A stretch of 64,000 nucleotides of DNA from PoT sp049331405 (GTDB lineage: Bacteria > Planctomycetota > Planctomycetia > Isosphaerales > Isosphaeraceae). Positions 26,298-35,986 of the stretch are shown one piece after another; the first letter of the stretch is position 1; every line of letters begins with the position of its first letter. The translations under genes and the position numbers were made by a program. The DNA lies in NCBI RefSeq assembly GCF_049331405.1, contig NZ_CP186274.1, positions 2,604,001-2,668,000 on the forward strand, read 5' to 3'. The notes under the pieces are model-generated. The model saw only the letters and a list, made by a program, of their open reading frames with translations, was not told the origin of the DNA and ran no database searches.

Positions 26298-27386
26298 TCA
26301 GGGGACGAGCCAGCGGCCGTCCTCCATGACGACGCGTCCGTCGGCCGTGATCCGGCCCCCGCGCCTGGTGTCGACGATCAGGTCCCAGTGCAGGGCCGAC
26401 TCGTTGGTCCCCCCCGTCTCCGGGTAGCTCTGCCCGAGCGCGAGGTGGACTGTCCCGCCGATCTTCTCATCATAGAGGATGCTGCCGGTGAACCGGTCGA
26501 TCCCGAGGTTCAATCCGATGCCGAGCTCGCCGAGCCGACGCGCACCGGCGTCGAGGTCGAGCATGGCCTTGAGGTACTCCTCCCCCTCGTCTGCCTTCGC
26601 GTCGACCACGACCCCGTCTCGGAATTCGAGCTCGATGCCGACGACCTCGCGGCCCCCCCGGCAGACCGGGAACCCGCAGCGCAGCCGGCCGTTGACGCTC
26701 GTCTCGACTGGCCCGGTGAAGATCTCGCCCGAGGGCATGTTGCGCCGGCCGTCGGAGTTGATCCAGGTCCTCCCGGCCACGGAGAGGGTCAGGTCGGTCC
26801 CTTCCGCCTCGATGCGGAGGTCCCTGGCCGTCGTCATGTACCCGACGAGCCCGGCCTGATGCTTCCCGAGGTCCTGCCAGGCCGCCACCGGATCCTCGCG
26901 GTCGAGGAACATGGCCGAGGCGACGTAGGCGGTGTAGTCGTCGATGGCCATCTTGGCGTCGTCGGCATAGGCCTGCGTCGGGTACTGCGTGAGCACCCAG
27001 CGCTTCTTGCTCGCGGCCTTGCGGATCGGCTCGCTCGCCCGGCTCAACCTCGCCTGCCGCGCGGGGTCGACCTTCTTCATCGACCTCGTGTCGCTCTCGG
27101 CCGAGATCCGGATCCGCCCGTCGACGGTCTCGGCCTCGAAGAGCGCGACCGGCGGCACGTGGGAAAGCTGGGCCTCGGTGGCATTCTGGACGTAGAACTC
27201 GCTCAGGCCCGGCAGCTCCAGGCGGACGATCGGATGCGCCCCGCGCAGGACGACGGCCCGGTAACAGGCCTCGACCAATGGCCGGCCTTCCCACTCCGAG
27301 GCGATCAGGATCGTCTCCCCCGCCTGGACGCGGAGGCAGTAGTCCACCAGCAAGTCGGCCCAACGCCCGATGAGTTCATCCGTCAC
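26298..27386 (-). CDS. M29-family (thermophilic-type) metal-dependent aminopeptidase
   Basis: 362 residues, the normal length of AmpS/AmpT peptidases, which cut N-terminal residues with two metal ions. Supporting stretches are the N-terminal LLVDYCLRVQAGETILIASE, the metal-binding GEIFTGPVE, the charged segment EVVGIELEFRDGVVV, LGELGIGLN, the Glu-containing LYDEKIGGTVHLALGQSYPE, and a C-terminal HWDLIVD. No signal peptide, so cytoplasmic. Single gene; upstream is an 800-base region with no gene. Confidence 0.9.
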   Translation of the reverse strand: MTDELIGRWADLLVDYCLRVQAGETILIASEWEGRPLVEACYRAVVLRGAHPIVRLELPGLSEFYVQNATEAQLSHVPPVALFEAETVDGRIRISAESDTRSMKKVDPARQARLSRASEPIRKAASKKRWVLTQYPTQAYADDAKMAIDDYTAYVASAMFLDREDPVAAWQDLGKHQAGLVGYMTTARDLRIEAEGTDLTLSVAGRTWINSDGRRNMPSGEIFTGPVETSVNGRLRCGFPVCRGGREVVGIELEFRDGVVVDAKADEGEEYLKAMLDLDAGARRLGELGIGLNLGIDRFTGSILYDEKIGGTVHLALGQSYPETGGTNESALHWDLIVDTRRGGRITADGRVVMEDGRWLVP

Positions 27387-28188
27387 GAGTTTCGACCTTC
27401 ATTCCGTTGTGAGGACAACTGTCAAACACCGAGAGAATTCAGCTTAACCCGCCCCCGACCCGCTGGCAATTCTGGGCCTCCCAGAAACGGAGTTTCCGGG
27501 ATTTCCCGGAGCTGGGATTCCGGCGACGACGCCCGGATCCTGGCCTCGCTCCGCCAAGTTGAGCAGAGTCGCCGACCATCGTCAAACACAACGGGCGACC
27601 CCCGGCAGACTTTCGGCGTCGGCCGAAGTTCGAGCATCGCCGGAGTCCAAGAGCGACGGATCATTGACCGCGACGGGCCAGGGCTCGAGGGCAGGGCACG
27701 CTGTCGCCGGGAGCCACCTTGCCGCTGCACGGGGGCCCGAATCCGGGGGAATCCCGGGCCTTCGCATGAACGAATGCCTCGACAAAAAGCCATCGAAGTG
27801 AAGGGGTGCATCTTGCGGGTGCGGGGTATCGGGCGTAAAATTCCCTGTGAGAAGGAAATCGGAGTCGCCAATGTGCCATCGTGCGACGACGACCGTGTTT
27901 CGAGCGGATTTGGGCCGGGTCCAGCCTCGGCCCCGACCGTCGAACTTCCCGCCTCGATGAGCATGGGCGAGGGGCCTTCTCCGGATGGGAAAACGCGGAG
28001 CCCCCGGCTCGACCTGCATCCTCGCGGCGCCGAATGCCGAGGGGACCCGGACGCGGCGTTGTTTCGAGGCACGGCCCAGGACCGAAAGCCAACGACGAAG
28101 GTTCTCTTGATTTAACGACATCCACGTTCTCGAAGGCCGTGGATGGGTTAACCTCCTTGAGTGCTCGAGGAAACCGAAGAGACCCTTC
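27387..28188. other. Intergenic stretch, no gene seen; hairpin at 28119-28145
   Basis: About 800 bases between divergent genes. Frames on both strands are Pro/Ser/Arg-rich shadows without ribosome-binding sites. Just before the SMR transporter gene a hairpin CATCCACG/CGTGGATG (28119-28126 with 28138-28145) could be a leader element. It does not show the ACGR loops of a guanidine-II riboswitch, so no riboswitch is claimed. Confidence 0.45.
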
Positions 28189-28518
28189 ATGCACGCGTTC
28201 TACCTGGCCGTCGCGATCCTCTCCGAGGTCCTCGCGACGGTGGCCCTGAAGGCATCCGAGTCGTTCACCAAGCCGCTGCCGAGCCTGGTCGTCCTGGCGG
28301 GTTATGGTTCGGCCTTCTACTTCCTGTCCCTCTGCCTGAGGAAGATCAGCCTGGGGACGGCCTACGCGGTTTGGTCCGGAGTCGGTATCGTTCTGATCTC
28401 GGTCGCGGGTGCGGTCGTCTACAAGCAGCACCTGGACCGGGCCGCCGTCCTGGGGATCTCATTGATCGTGGCCGGCGTGCTGGTGCTCAACCTGTTCTCC
28501 AAGGGCGCCGCGCACTGA
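28189..28518 (+). CDS. Small multidrug resistance (SMR) transporter, EmrE/QacE type
   Basis: 109 residues with four membrane segments. It exports cationic compounds, quaternary ammonium or guanidinium-like, in exchange for protons as a dimer. The key membrane Glu13 lies in AILSEVLATVALKASE, followed by the family stretch GTAYAVWSGVGIVLI. The sequence resembles the EmrE/QacE branch more than the Gdx (guanidinium exporter) branch, but substrate cannot be fixed. It is 96 bases before the large oxidoreductase gene on the same strand; functional link unclear. Confidence 0.92.
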   Translation: MHAFYLAVAILSEVLATVALKASESFTKPLPSLVVLAGYGSAFYFLSLCLRKISLGTAYAVWSGVGIVLISVAGAVVYKQHLDRAAVLGISLIVAGVLVLNLFSKGAAH

Positions 28519-28614
28519 CCCCTCCCTCGATAATCATGACGATGCCCGCCTGATAACTACTTCCCCCGAAATCCTCCCGGTCAGCTTGGCCATGCCCGGC
28601 CTGGAACCGTCCAC

Positions 28615-31600
28615 ATGCAAAATGCAGCTCGCCTCTCCCTCGGGTTCGGATTCAAGTTCGAGGATCTCTACAGTCGCGCAGGCATCGTCGCGCTCGACAC
28701 GACCTTCCTGAAGCGCCTGGCCGAACGCTCGCCAGACCTCCACGCGCAGCTCGAGGCCGCGAGGCGAGAGCCCGGGGCGGCCCCCCGCAAGCAAGAATCC
28801 GAGCTGATCGTCGAGCTCGCCCCCCATGTGGAAGACTTCGTCGCCGAGCTGTTCGGCATCGAGGCCGAGCTCCGCTCGCTCCAGGCCGATCACTCGGCCC
28901 TGGCGCCGCTCTACACGGTCAAGCGCAAATTCGTCCAGCGCAAGCTGACCGGCAAGACGGTCGAGCAGGCCCTGGCGATCGACGCGACGGCCGTCGTCGC
29001 CGAGCTCGAGTCGCTCTTCCACGCCCCCTTGACCGAGATGGTCTACGCGACCCACGTCGCCAACTGGCTCGAGTCCGAGGCCGACAACTCCCTGCCGCTC
29101 CAGCTCGCGACCGACTACGCCATCTGGGCGGTCCTCTCTCCCGAGGGGAAGAAGAAGCACCACGCGGGGGTCCTCTTCCGGCTCCCCGAGAAGCTCGTGA
29201 TGGAGCACCTCGTGCCGATCGAGGTGCTCCAGATCCACGGGATCGACCAGATCACGCTCGGGGGCGAGCACCATCGGCATCGCGAGGGGTTCCACCTCAC
29301 GGATCCGGGGACGGACCTCACCGGGGCGCTCGAGCAGACGAACTACTGCATCAAGTGCCACAACCAGGGGAAGGATTCCTGCTCGACCGGCCTCCGTGAA
29401 AAGACGGGGGCCTTCAAGTCGAGCCACTTCGGCGTCCCTCTCGCCGGCTGCCCGCTCGACGAGAAGATCTCGGAGATGAACCTGGTGAAGGGACAGGGGA
29501 ACCCGATCGGGGCCCTGGCCGTCATCACCGTCGACAACCCCATGGCCGCCGCCACCGGGCACCGCATCTGCAACGACTGCATGAAGTCATGCATCTACCA
29601 GAAGCAGAGCCCGGTCGACATCCCGCAGGCCGAGACCCGCTCGCTCAAGGACGTGCTCGAGCTCCCCTGGGGCTTCGAGATCTACAGCCTGCTGACGCGA
29701 TGGAACCCGCTCAACCTCTCGAGGCCCGTGCCTCGCGAGTCGACCGGCAAGAAGGTCCTTGTCGTCGGCCTCGGCCCGGCCGGGTTCACGCTCTCGCACC
29801 ACCTCATGAATGACGGTCACACCGTCATCGGGGTCGACGGGCTCAAGATCGAACCGCTGCCCGAGTCGCTCTCCGGCGTCGATGCCTACGGCAAGCGGCA
29901 CGCCTTCGAACCTTTGCGCGACATCGCGGAGATCTACGAACGGCTCGACGCCCGCGTCATGGCCGGGTTCGGCGGCGTGGCCGAGTACGGTATCACCGCC
30001 CGATGGAACAAGAACTTCCTCAAGGTGATCCGGCTCCTGCTCGAGCGCCGCAACGAGTTCTCGATGTTCGGCGGCGTGCGGTTCGGCGGCACGATCACGG
30101 TCGATAGCGCCTTCGAGATGGGCTTCGACCACATCGCCCTCTGCATGGGGGCGGGCCGGCCGACGGTCATCCCGATGAAGAACGGGCTGTCTCGCGGCGT
30201 CCGCCAGGCGTCCGACTTCCTCATGGCCCTCCAGCTCACCGGCGCGGCCAAGGCCGAGTCGCTGGCCAATCTTCAGGTGCGCATGCCGATCGTCGTGGTC
30301 GGCGGCGGCCTCACGGCCATCGACACCGCCACGGAGTCACTCGCCTACTACGTCGTGCAGGTCGAGAAGTTCCTCCGCCGGTATGAGGATCTCGTCCAGG
30401 CCGACGGAGAGGCCTCGGTCCACTCGCACTGGAACCCCGAAGAGGCCGAGATCGCCGAGGAATTCCTCGCCCACGCCAGGGCCATCCGGGCCGAGCGAGA
30501 GCTCGCGGCCAGGGAAGGGCGGCCCCCTCGCCTCGTCGACCTGCTGAACGAGTGGGGGGGCGTGACCGTCGCCTACCGCCGCCGCTTCATCGATGCGCCG
30601 AGCTACACGCTCAACCACGAGGAAGTCCTCAAGGCCCTCGAGGAAGGCATCCGGTTCGCCGAGTGCCTCACCCCCGTCGAGGTCGAGGTCGACACCTGGG
30701 GCGCGGCGAAGGCCCTCAAGCTCGACATCCAGAAGATGGACGAGGCCAGCGGCAAGCTCGTCCACACGGGCGAGTCGGTCGTCCTCCCCGCCCGCTCGAT
30801 CCTGATCGCGGCCGGCACGCAGCCGAATACGGTGCTCGCCCGCGAGGACGAGCATAACGTCAAGATCGACGGCCGATTCTTCCAGGCGATCGACGAGGCC
30901 GGCGAGCCCGTCAAGCCGGACCGGATCGCCAAGCCGAGCGCGGTGCATGTCCTGATGTCGAGGCGTCCCGACGGCAAGGCCATCAGCTTCTTCGGCGACC
31001 TCCACCCGTCATTCGCCGGCAACGTCGTCAAGGCGATGGCGAGCGCCAAGAAGGGGTATCCCACCGTCACGCGCGTCCTCGCCGAAGCCGAGCCGTCGAG
31101 CCCGCCGGCCGAGGAGTTCGTGGAGAAGCTCAACGACGAGCTTCGATCGGTCGTCCACGACATCATCCGCCTGACCCCCAATATCGTCGAGGTGGTCGTC
31201 CGGGCCCCGATCGCCGCCAGGGCCTTCCAGCCCGGCCAGTTCTACCGGCTCCAGAACTTCGAGACCCTGGCCCGCCAGTCGTGCGGCACGAACCTCACGA
31301 TGGAAGGCCTCGCGTTGACGGGGGCCTCGGTCGACGTGGAGCGCGGCCTGCTCTCGACGATCGTGCTCGAGATGGGGGGGTCGTCGAACCTCTGCGCCCT
31401 CCTCAAGCCGGGCGAGCCGGTGAGCCTGATGGGCCCGACCGGGACCCCCACCGAGATCCCCAGCCAGGAGACGGTGCTGCTCGTCGGCGGCGGCCTCGGC
31501 AACGCGGTGCTCTTCTCGATCGGCCAGAAGCTCCGGGCCCAGGGCTCCCGTGTCCTCTACTTCGCCGGCTACAAGAAGCTCATCGACCGCTACAAGGTCG

Positions 31601-32130
31601 AGGAGATCGAGAAGGCCGCCGACGTCGTGACCTGGTGCTGCGACGAGGCCCCCGGCTTCACCCCGAGCCGCGTGCAGGACTGCTCGTTCGTCGGCAACAT
31701 CGTCGAGGCCATGGCCGCTTACGGCCGGGGCGAGCTCGGCGAGGTGACGCTCCCCCTGAGCGCGGCGAACCGGATCGTGGTGATCGGCTCCGACGGCATG
31801 ATGCGAGGGGTCCAGCAGGCCCGAAGCGGCATCCTCCGGCCGTACCTCGACCCGGGGCACCACGCGATCGGCAGCATCAACTCGCCGATGCAGTGCATGA
31901 TGAAGGAGATCTGCGCCCAGTGCCTGCAGCTCCACGTCGACCCCGTGACGGGCAAGGAGTCGGTGGTCTTCTCCTGCTTCAACCAGGACCAGCACCTCGA
32001 CCACGTCAAGTTCGACAACCTCCGCAGCCGCCTCTCTCAGAACGGCACGCAGGAGAAGTTGACGAAGCTCTGGATCCAGAAATGCTTGCAGAGTCTCGAC
32101 GAGGAGCCCGCCGAGCTGGCCTCGGTCTGA
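28615..32130 (+). CDS. Large fused iron-sulfur flavoprotein, NfnB/GltD-like plus NfnA/PyrK-like
   Basis: 1171 residues. Residues 1-235 are unrecognised. Cysteine motifs CIKCHNQGKDSC (near 244) with a later GCPLDEK, and CNDCMKSC (near 319), look like the two [4Fe-4S] sites of GltD-type proteins. A first dinucleotide fold is VLVVGLGPAGFTLSHHL (near 381) and a second is IVVVGGGLTAIDTATES (near 559). From about 846 comes a ferredoxin-reductase domain (FQPGQFYRL; later LLVGGGLGNAVLFS), ending with four Cys C-x5-C-x2-C-x17-C (near 1093) as in the [2Fe-2S] site of PyrK/NfnA. It probably moves electrons between NAD(P)H and an iron-sulfur acceptor. Bifurcation is inference. Between SMR and cls. Confidence 0.85.
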   Translation: MQNAARLSLGFGFKFEDLYSRAGIVALDTTFLKRLAERSPDLHAQLEAARREPGAAPRKQESELIVELAPHVEDFVAELFGIEAELRSLQADHSALAPLYTVKRKFVQRKLTGKTVEQALAIDATAVVAELESLFHAPLTEMVYATHVANWLESEADNSLPLQLATDYAIWAVLSPEGKKKHHAGVLFRLPEKLVMEHLVPIEVLQIHGIDQITLGGEHHRHREGFHLTDPGTDLTGALEQTNYCIKCHNQGKDSCSTGLREKTGAFKSSHFGVPLAGCPLDEKISEMNLVKGQGNPIGALAVITVDNPMAAATGHRICNDCMKSCIYQKQSPVDIPQAETRSLKDVLELPWGFEIYSLLTRWNPLNLSRPVPRESTGKKVLVVGLGPAGFTLSHHLMNDGHTVIGVDGLKIEPLPESLSGVDAYGKRHAFEPLRDIAEIYERLDARVMAGFGGVAEYGITARWNKNFLKVIRLLLERRNEFSMFGGVRFGGTITVDSAFEMGFDHIALCMGAGRPTVIPMKNGLSRGVRQASDFLMALQLTGAAKAESLANLQVRMPIVVVGGGLTAIDTATESLAYYVVQVEKFLRRYEDLVQADGEASVHSHWNPEEAEIAEEFLAHARAIRAERELAAREGRPPRLVDLLNEWGGVTVAYRRRFIDAPSYTLNHEEVLKALEEGIRFAECLTPVEVEVDTWGAAKALKLDIQKMDEASGKLVHTGESVVLPARSILIAAGTQPNTVLAREDEHNVKIDGRFFQAIDEAGEPVKPDRIAKPSAVHVLMSRRPDGKAISFFGDLHPSFAGNVVKAMASAKKGYPTVTRVLAEAEPSSPPAEEFVEKLNDELRSVVHDIIRLTPNIVEVVVRAPIAARAFQPGQFYRLQNFETLARQSCGTNLTMEGLALTGASVDVERGLLSTIVLEMGGSSNLCALLKPGEPVSLMGPTGTPTEIPSQETVLLVGGGLGNAVLFSIGQKLRAQGSRVLYFAGYKKLIDRYKVEEIEKAADVVTWCCDEAPGFTPSRVQDCSFVGNIVEAMAAYGRGELGEVTLPLSAANRIVVIGSDGMMRGVQQARSGILRPYLDPGHHAIGSINSPMQCMMKEICAQCLQLHVDPVTGKESVVFSCFNQDQHLDHVKFDNLRSRLSQNGTQEKLTKLWIQKCLQSLDEEPAELASV

Positions 32131-32308
32131 TTCGTCAGGTCGGATCTCGAGGGTCGCCGAGCCGGGCTCGCTTCCGACTCACAGGGGTCAACGCCGAAGA
32201 CCGCGACCCCGCCAGCCGGACCCAGGCTGGCGGAGTCCGAGCGAGGTACCTGATCATCGGCGTCCGTTCCTGGTGTCGCCGATCGGCCGGCCCCTCGAGA
32301 CCCATCGC

Positions 32309-33763
32309 ATGCAGATCCCCGGACAGGAAAGCCTCTTCATCGCCTCCCTGTTCACGGCGCTCGACATCATCGTCAGCGTCGTGGCCTCCGGGCACGTCCT
32401 CCTCCACAAGCGTGACACGCGCGCCTCGATCGGGTGGATCGGCCTGATCTGGCTCTCCCCCATGCTGGGTTCGGTCTTGTATGTCCTGCTCGGCGTGAAT
32501 CGCATCCACCGCAAGGCGAAGAGACTGAGCCGGGAGCGTCCGAGGATCGAGACGGGCCCGCCGCTGGTCTGCGACGTCGGGGGCTTTGAGAACGCCATCG
32601 GCCCCGACCACGAGAACTTCAAGGCGATCGCCAGACTCGGCGACCACGTCTCCCCCTGGCCGCTCATGCCGGGCAACGACATCCTGCCATTGTTCGGTGG
32701 TGACGAGGCCTACCCGGCAATGCTCCGGGCCATCGACGAGGCCAGGGAGACCATTTCGCTCGGGACCTACATCTTCGACCGCGATCGCGTGGGGCTCCTC
32801 TTCATGGACGCCCTCGAGAAGGCGAAGGCCCGAGGGGTCGAGGTCCGGGTCCTGATCGATGACTTCGGCTCGAGACACACCTGGCGCCCGGTGATCCGCC
32901 CCTTGCGTAAAGCCGGAATCGCCGTGGCCAGCTATCACCCGACCCTGGCGCCCGGCTGGCTCCCGTACCTCAACCTGCGGAACCACCGGAAGATCCTGGT
33001 CATCGACGGCGTCGTCGGGTTCACGGGGGGGCTCAACATCCTCGAGGACTATTCCTGGGCGACGTCGCCCGCCTCGCCCAAGATGGACGTCCACTTCCAG
33101 CTCAGGGGGTCGGTCGTCGCCCACCTCCAGGAGGTCTTCGCCGACGACTGGTTCGTCTGCTCGGGGGAGATCCTCGAGGGCGATCCCTGGTTCCCGACCA
33201 TCCCGGGAGACGGCGAGATCCTGGCCAGGGGGATCGTCGACGGCCCCGACGACGATCAGGATCACTTGCTCCGGGTCATCCTGGGGGCGATCGCCTGCGC
33301 CGACTCGACCGTGGCCGTCGTCAACCCGTATTTCCTGCCCGATTCCCGCCTGATCTCGGCGCTCGAGGTTGCCGCCCTGCGCGGGGTCCAGGTCGATATC
33401 CTGCTCCCCAGCGAGAACAACCATATCCTGATCCAGTGGGCGTCGATGGCGCTCCTGCGCGAGCTCATCGAGAGCGGCTGCCGTATCTGGTTCTCGCCGC
33501 CGCCGTTCGACCACACGAAGCTCATGGTCGTCGACAGCGCCTGGTCGTTCATCGGCTCGGCCAACCTCGACCCGCGCAGCCTCCGGCTCAACTTCGAGTT
33601 CAATGTCGAGTGCTATGGGAAGGACCTCGCGATCCAGCTCGATGAATACATCGACCAGCGAATCGCGAATGCCTCGCCGGTGACGACGGCCTTCCTCGAT
33701 CGCCGGAGCCTCGCGGTTAAGCTGCGCGACGGCGCCGCGAGGCTGCTCTCGCCCTATTTGTGA
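32309..33763 (+). CDS. cls: Cardiolipin synthase (phospholipase D family)
   Basis: 484 residues from ATG 32309; the longer in-frame start adds 12 residues before the membrane segments. Two membrane helices (FTALDIIVSVVASGHVLL; IGWIGLIWLSPMLGSVLYVL) form the PLDc_N region. Two catalytic HKD motifs follow: NHRKILVIDG and DHTKLMVVDS, each with a downstream Gly/Ser (GFTGGLN, GSANLDPRS). It joins phosphatidylglycerol molecules to make cardiolipin at the inner membrane. Both active-site histidines are present. The gene is 178 bases after the oxidoreductase, unrelated by function. Confidence 0.94.
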   Translation: MQIPGQESLFIASLFTALDIIVSVVASGHVLLHKRDTRASIGWIGLIWLSPMLGSVLYVLLGVNRIHRKAKRLSRERPRIETGPPLVCDVGGFENAIGPDHENFKAIARLGDHVSPWPLMPGNDILPLFGGDEAYPAMLRAIDEARETISLGTYIFDRDRVGLLFMDALEKAKARGVEVRVLIDDFGSRHTWRPVIRPLRKAGIAVASYHPTLAPGWLPYLNLRNHRKILVIDGVVGFTGGLNILEDYSWATSPASPKMDVHFQLRGSVVAHLQEVFADDWFVCSGEILEGDPWFPTIPGDGEILARGIVDGPDDDQDHLLRVILGAIACADSTVAVVNPYFLPDSRLISALEVAALRGVQVDILLPSENNHILIQWASMALLRELIESGCRIWFSPPPFDHTKLMVVDSAWSFIGSANLDPRSLRLNFEFNVECYGKDLAIQLDEYIDQRIANASPVTTAFLDRRSLAVKLRDGAARLLSPYL

Positions 33764-33923
33764 TCCCAGTCGCCCTCATCGCCGAACTCCAGGAACCCGC
33801 GGCTTGACGGGGGTGGAGCGAGGCCCGAAAATCGTCGTTTTGACGGCGAGGGAGTAGGACCGCGACCGGGCGATTCCGCGTCCTGAGATTCCCCGGTCCT
33901 CGAGTATCAGAAGGAATACCGGC

Positions 33924-35831
33924 ATGCGTCTATGCGAACGTTGGGGAGGGCTGCGGGGAGGCCTGCCGCTGGCCCTCGCGGCCTGGTCGAGCCTGGCCGG
34001 TTTCGCCCGCGCCGAGGAGTACGTCCCGGGCCCGGCGGAGGTCCGGATTCGCGGAGACGTGTCGTTCCTGGCCGATGACAAGCGCGCCGGTCGCGCCCCC
34101 GGAACAGACGGGATCGAGGCGGCCGCCGACTACATCGCGACGGCCTTCAAGGACCTCGGCCTCAAGCCCGCGCCCGGCGCCCAGGGCTACTTCCAGCCGT
34201 TCACGATCAGCGGCTTCCCGTCGCTCGGCCCGACCCAGGAACTGGCCCTCTCCGGGCCCGACGGCAAGAGCCTCGGCGGAGAGGTCCGCAAGGACTTCAC
34301 CCCCCTGGCGATCGGCGTCTCGGGCAGCTTCGAGAACGCCCCGATCGTCTTCGCCGGCTACGGCATCACGGCCTCGGATCCTTCGAAGAAGCTCGACTAC
34401 GACGACTACGCCGGAGTCGACGTGAAGGGCAAAGTCGTCCTGCTCCTCCGCAGGGAGCCGCAGCAGGACAAGGACGACAGCCCCTTCGACGGCAAGCGCA
34501 ACTCCCCCTTCGCCGCCTTCCGCCACAAGGCCACCAACGCCTTCCAGCACGGCGCCGCGGCGATCCTGCTCGTCAACGACCATTACGGGCTCCAGGGCAA
34601 GACCGACACCCTGCTGAAGGTCGGCGAGGCGGGGGACGAGGCCAACTCGACCATCCCGTTCATCTCGGTGACGCGGGCCTTCGCCGACAAGCTCCTCGCC
34701 GACGCGGGGGAGCCGAACCTGGAACAGCTCGAGTCGCAAATCGACGCCCAGCTCAAGCCGAAGACGCGCGAGCTCAAAGGGTGGACGGCCAAAGGTAAGG
34801 TCGAGATCCAGCGCAAGGCGATCGAGACCAAGAACGTCATCGGCGTCCTCGAAGGCTCGGGGCCGCTCGCCGACGAGACCATCGTCATCGGCGCCCATTA
34901 TGACCACCTCGGCCACGGCGGCCTGATGTCCGGCTCGCTCGCCTTCCTCTCGACCGACATCCACAACGGGGCCGACGACAACGCCTCGGGCACCGCGATG
35001 GTCGTCGAGATGGCCAGGCGCCTCAGCAAGCGGGCCGACCCCCTTCCGCGCCGGGTCGTCTTCATGGCCTTCTCGGGCGAGGAACGCGGGCTCCTCGGCT
35101 CGAAATACTACGTCGAGCACCCGCTCATCCCGCTCTCGTCGACGGTCATGATGGTCAACTTCGACATGGTCGGCCGGCTCAATGAGAAGCAGGAGCTGAC
35201 GGTCTACGGCACCGGAACAACCCCCGGGATCGACGCCCTGGTCGACGCCCTGGGCAAGTCCTCCGGCTTCACGATCAAGAAGATTGCCGAAGGCCTCGGG
35301 CCGAGCGACCAGCAGTCGTTCTACCTCAAGAACATCCCGGTCCTCTTCGCCTTCACCGGCACCCATCGCGACTACCACCGACCGAGCGATGACACCGAGC
35401 GGATCAACTTCGCCGGGATGTCGCGCATCGCCGACTTCGCCGAGCTCGTCCTCCTCGACATCGTCAGGCGTCCCCAGCGCCCCGAGTTCACCAAGGTCGT
35501 CCGCCAGGGGAGTAGCGGCGGTCACGGCGATTCCGACCCGGGACGCGTCTCCATCTCCGCTTATCTCGGCTCCATCCCCGACTACGACGACAGCGTCAAG
35601 GGCGTGAAGCTCTCGGGCGTCCGCGAGGGGAGCCCGGCCGAGAAGGGGGGCCTCAAGGGGGGCGACATTGTCATCGGGTTCGGCGGCAAGCCGGTCGCGA
35701 CGATCTACGACTACACCGAGAGCCTCGGCCGCTACAAGCCCGGCGACGTCGTCGACGTGGTCGTCCAGCGCGACGGCAAGGAGACGACCCTCAAGATCAC
35801 CCTCGGCTCTCGCCCCAGCGAGACCCCTTGA
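33924..35831 (+). CDS. Secreted M28-family aminopeptidase with PA and PDZ domains
   Basis: 635 residues from ATG 33924 (AAGGA 8 bases upstream). Signal peptide GGLPLALAAWSSLAGFARA. A PA-type insertion (about 80-250) precedes the peptidase core with metal-binding residues: GAHYDHLG, NGADDNASG, FSGEERGLLG, MVNFDMVGR and THRDYHRPSDD. This two-zinc site removes N-terminal residues from peptides. The C-terminal 95 residues form a PDZ domain (VREGSPAEKGGLKGGDIVIG), common in planctomycete M28 enzymes. It acts outside the inner membrane. Its stop overlaps the open frame of the next gene, but that gene's preferred GTG start leaves a 155-base gap. Confidence 0.94.
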   Translation: MRLCERWGGLRGGLPLALAAWSSLAGFARAEEYVPGPAEVRIRGDVSFLADDKRAGRAPGTDGIEAAADYIATAFKDLGLKPAPGAQGYFQPFTISGFPSLGPTQELALSGPDGKSLGGEVRKDFTPLAIGVSGSFENAPIVFAGYGITASDPSKKLDYDDYAGVDVKGKVVLLLRREPQQDKDDSPFDGKRNSPFAAFRHKATNAFQHGAAAILLVNDHYGLQGKTDTLLKVGEAGDEANSTIPFISVTRAFADKLLADAGEPNLEQLESQIDAQLKPKTRELKGWTAKGKVEIQRKAIETKNVIGVLEGSGPLADETIVIGAHYDHLGHGGLMSGSLAFLSTDIHNGADDNASGTAMVVEMARRLSKRADPLPRRVVFMAFSGEERGLLGSKYYVEHPLIPLSSTVMMVNFDMVGRLNEKQELTVYGTGTTPGIDALVDALGKSSGFTIKKIAEGLGPSDQQSFYLKNIPVLFAFTGTHRDYHRPSDDTERINFAGMSRIADFAELVLLDIVRRPQRPEFTKVVRQGSSGGHGDSDPGRVSISAYLGSIPDYDDSVKGVKLSGVREGSPAEKGGLKGGDIVIGFGGKPVATIYDYTESLGRYKPGDVVDVVVQRDGKETTLKITLGSRPSETP

Positions 35832-35986
35832 GGATCATCGCCCCGGGGCCACGCGATTCCCTCGGTCCTCGAGACGCGGAGGCGTCGTTCCAGCACGGTG
35901 GCGCGGGCGGGCTTTCCCGCTCGCGCCGCCCCTTTTCGTCGAGCACGGTCGTGGCCGAGGATCGCCGATCTCTCCGGTATAACAAC

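Noticed and set aside
28100..28188. Guanidine riboswitch upstream of the SMR transporter
   Set aside because: The hairpin at 28119-28145 has no ACGR loop pair, and the other guanidine riboswitch consensus parts are not visible.
27422..28190. Open frames of 200 or so codons on the minus strand between the aminopeptidase and SMR genes
   Set aside because: Composition is Arg/Ser/Pro-rich with no family motif, several frames overlap each other, and no start signal is visible.
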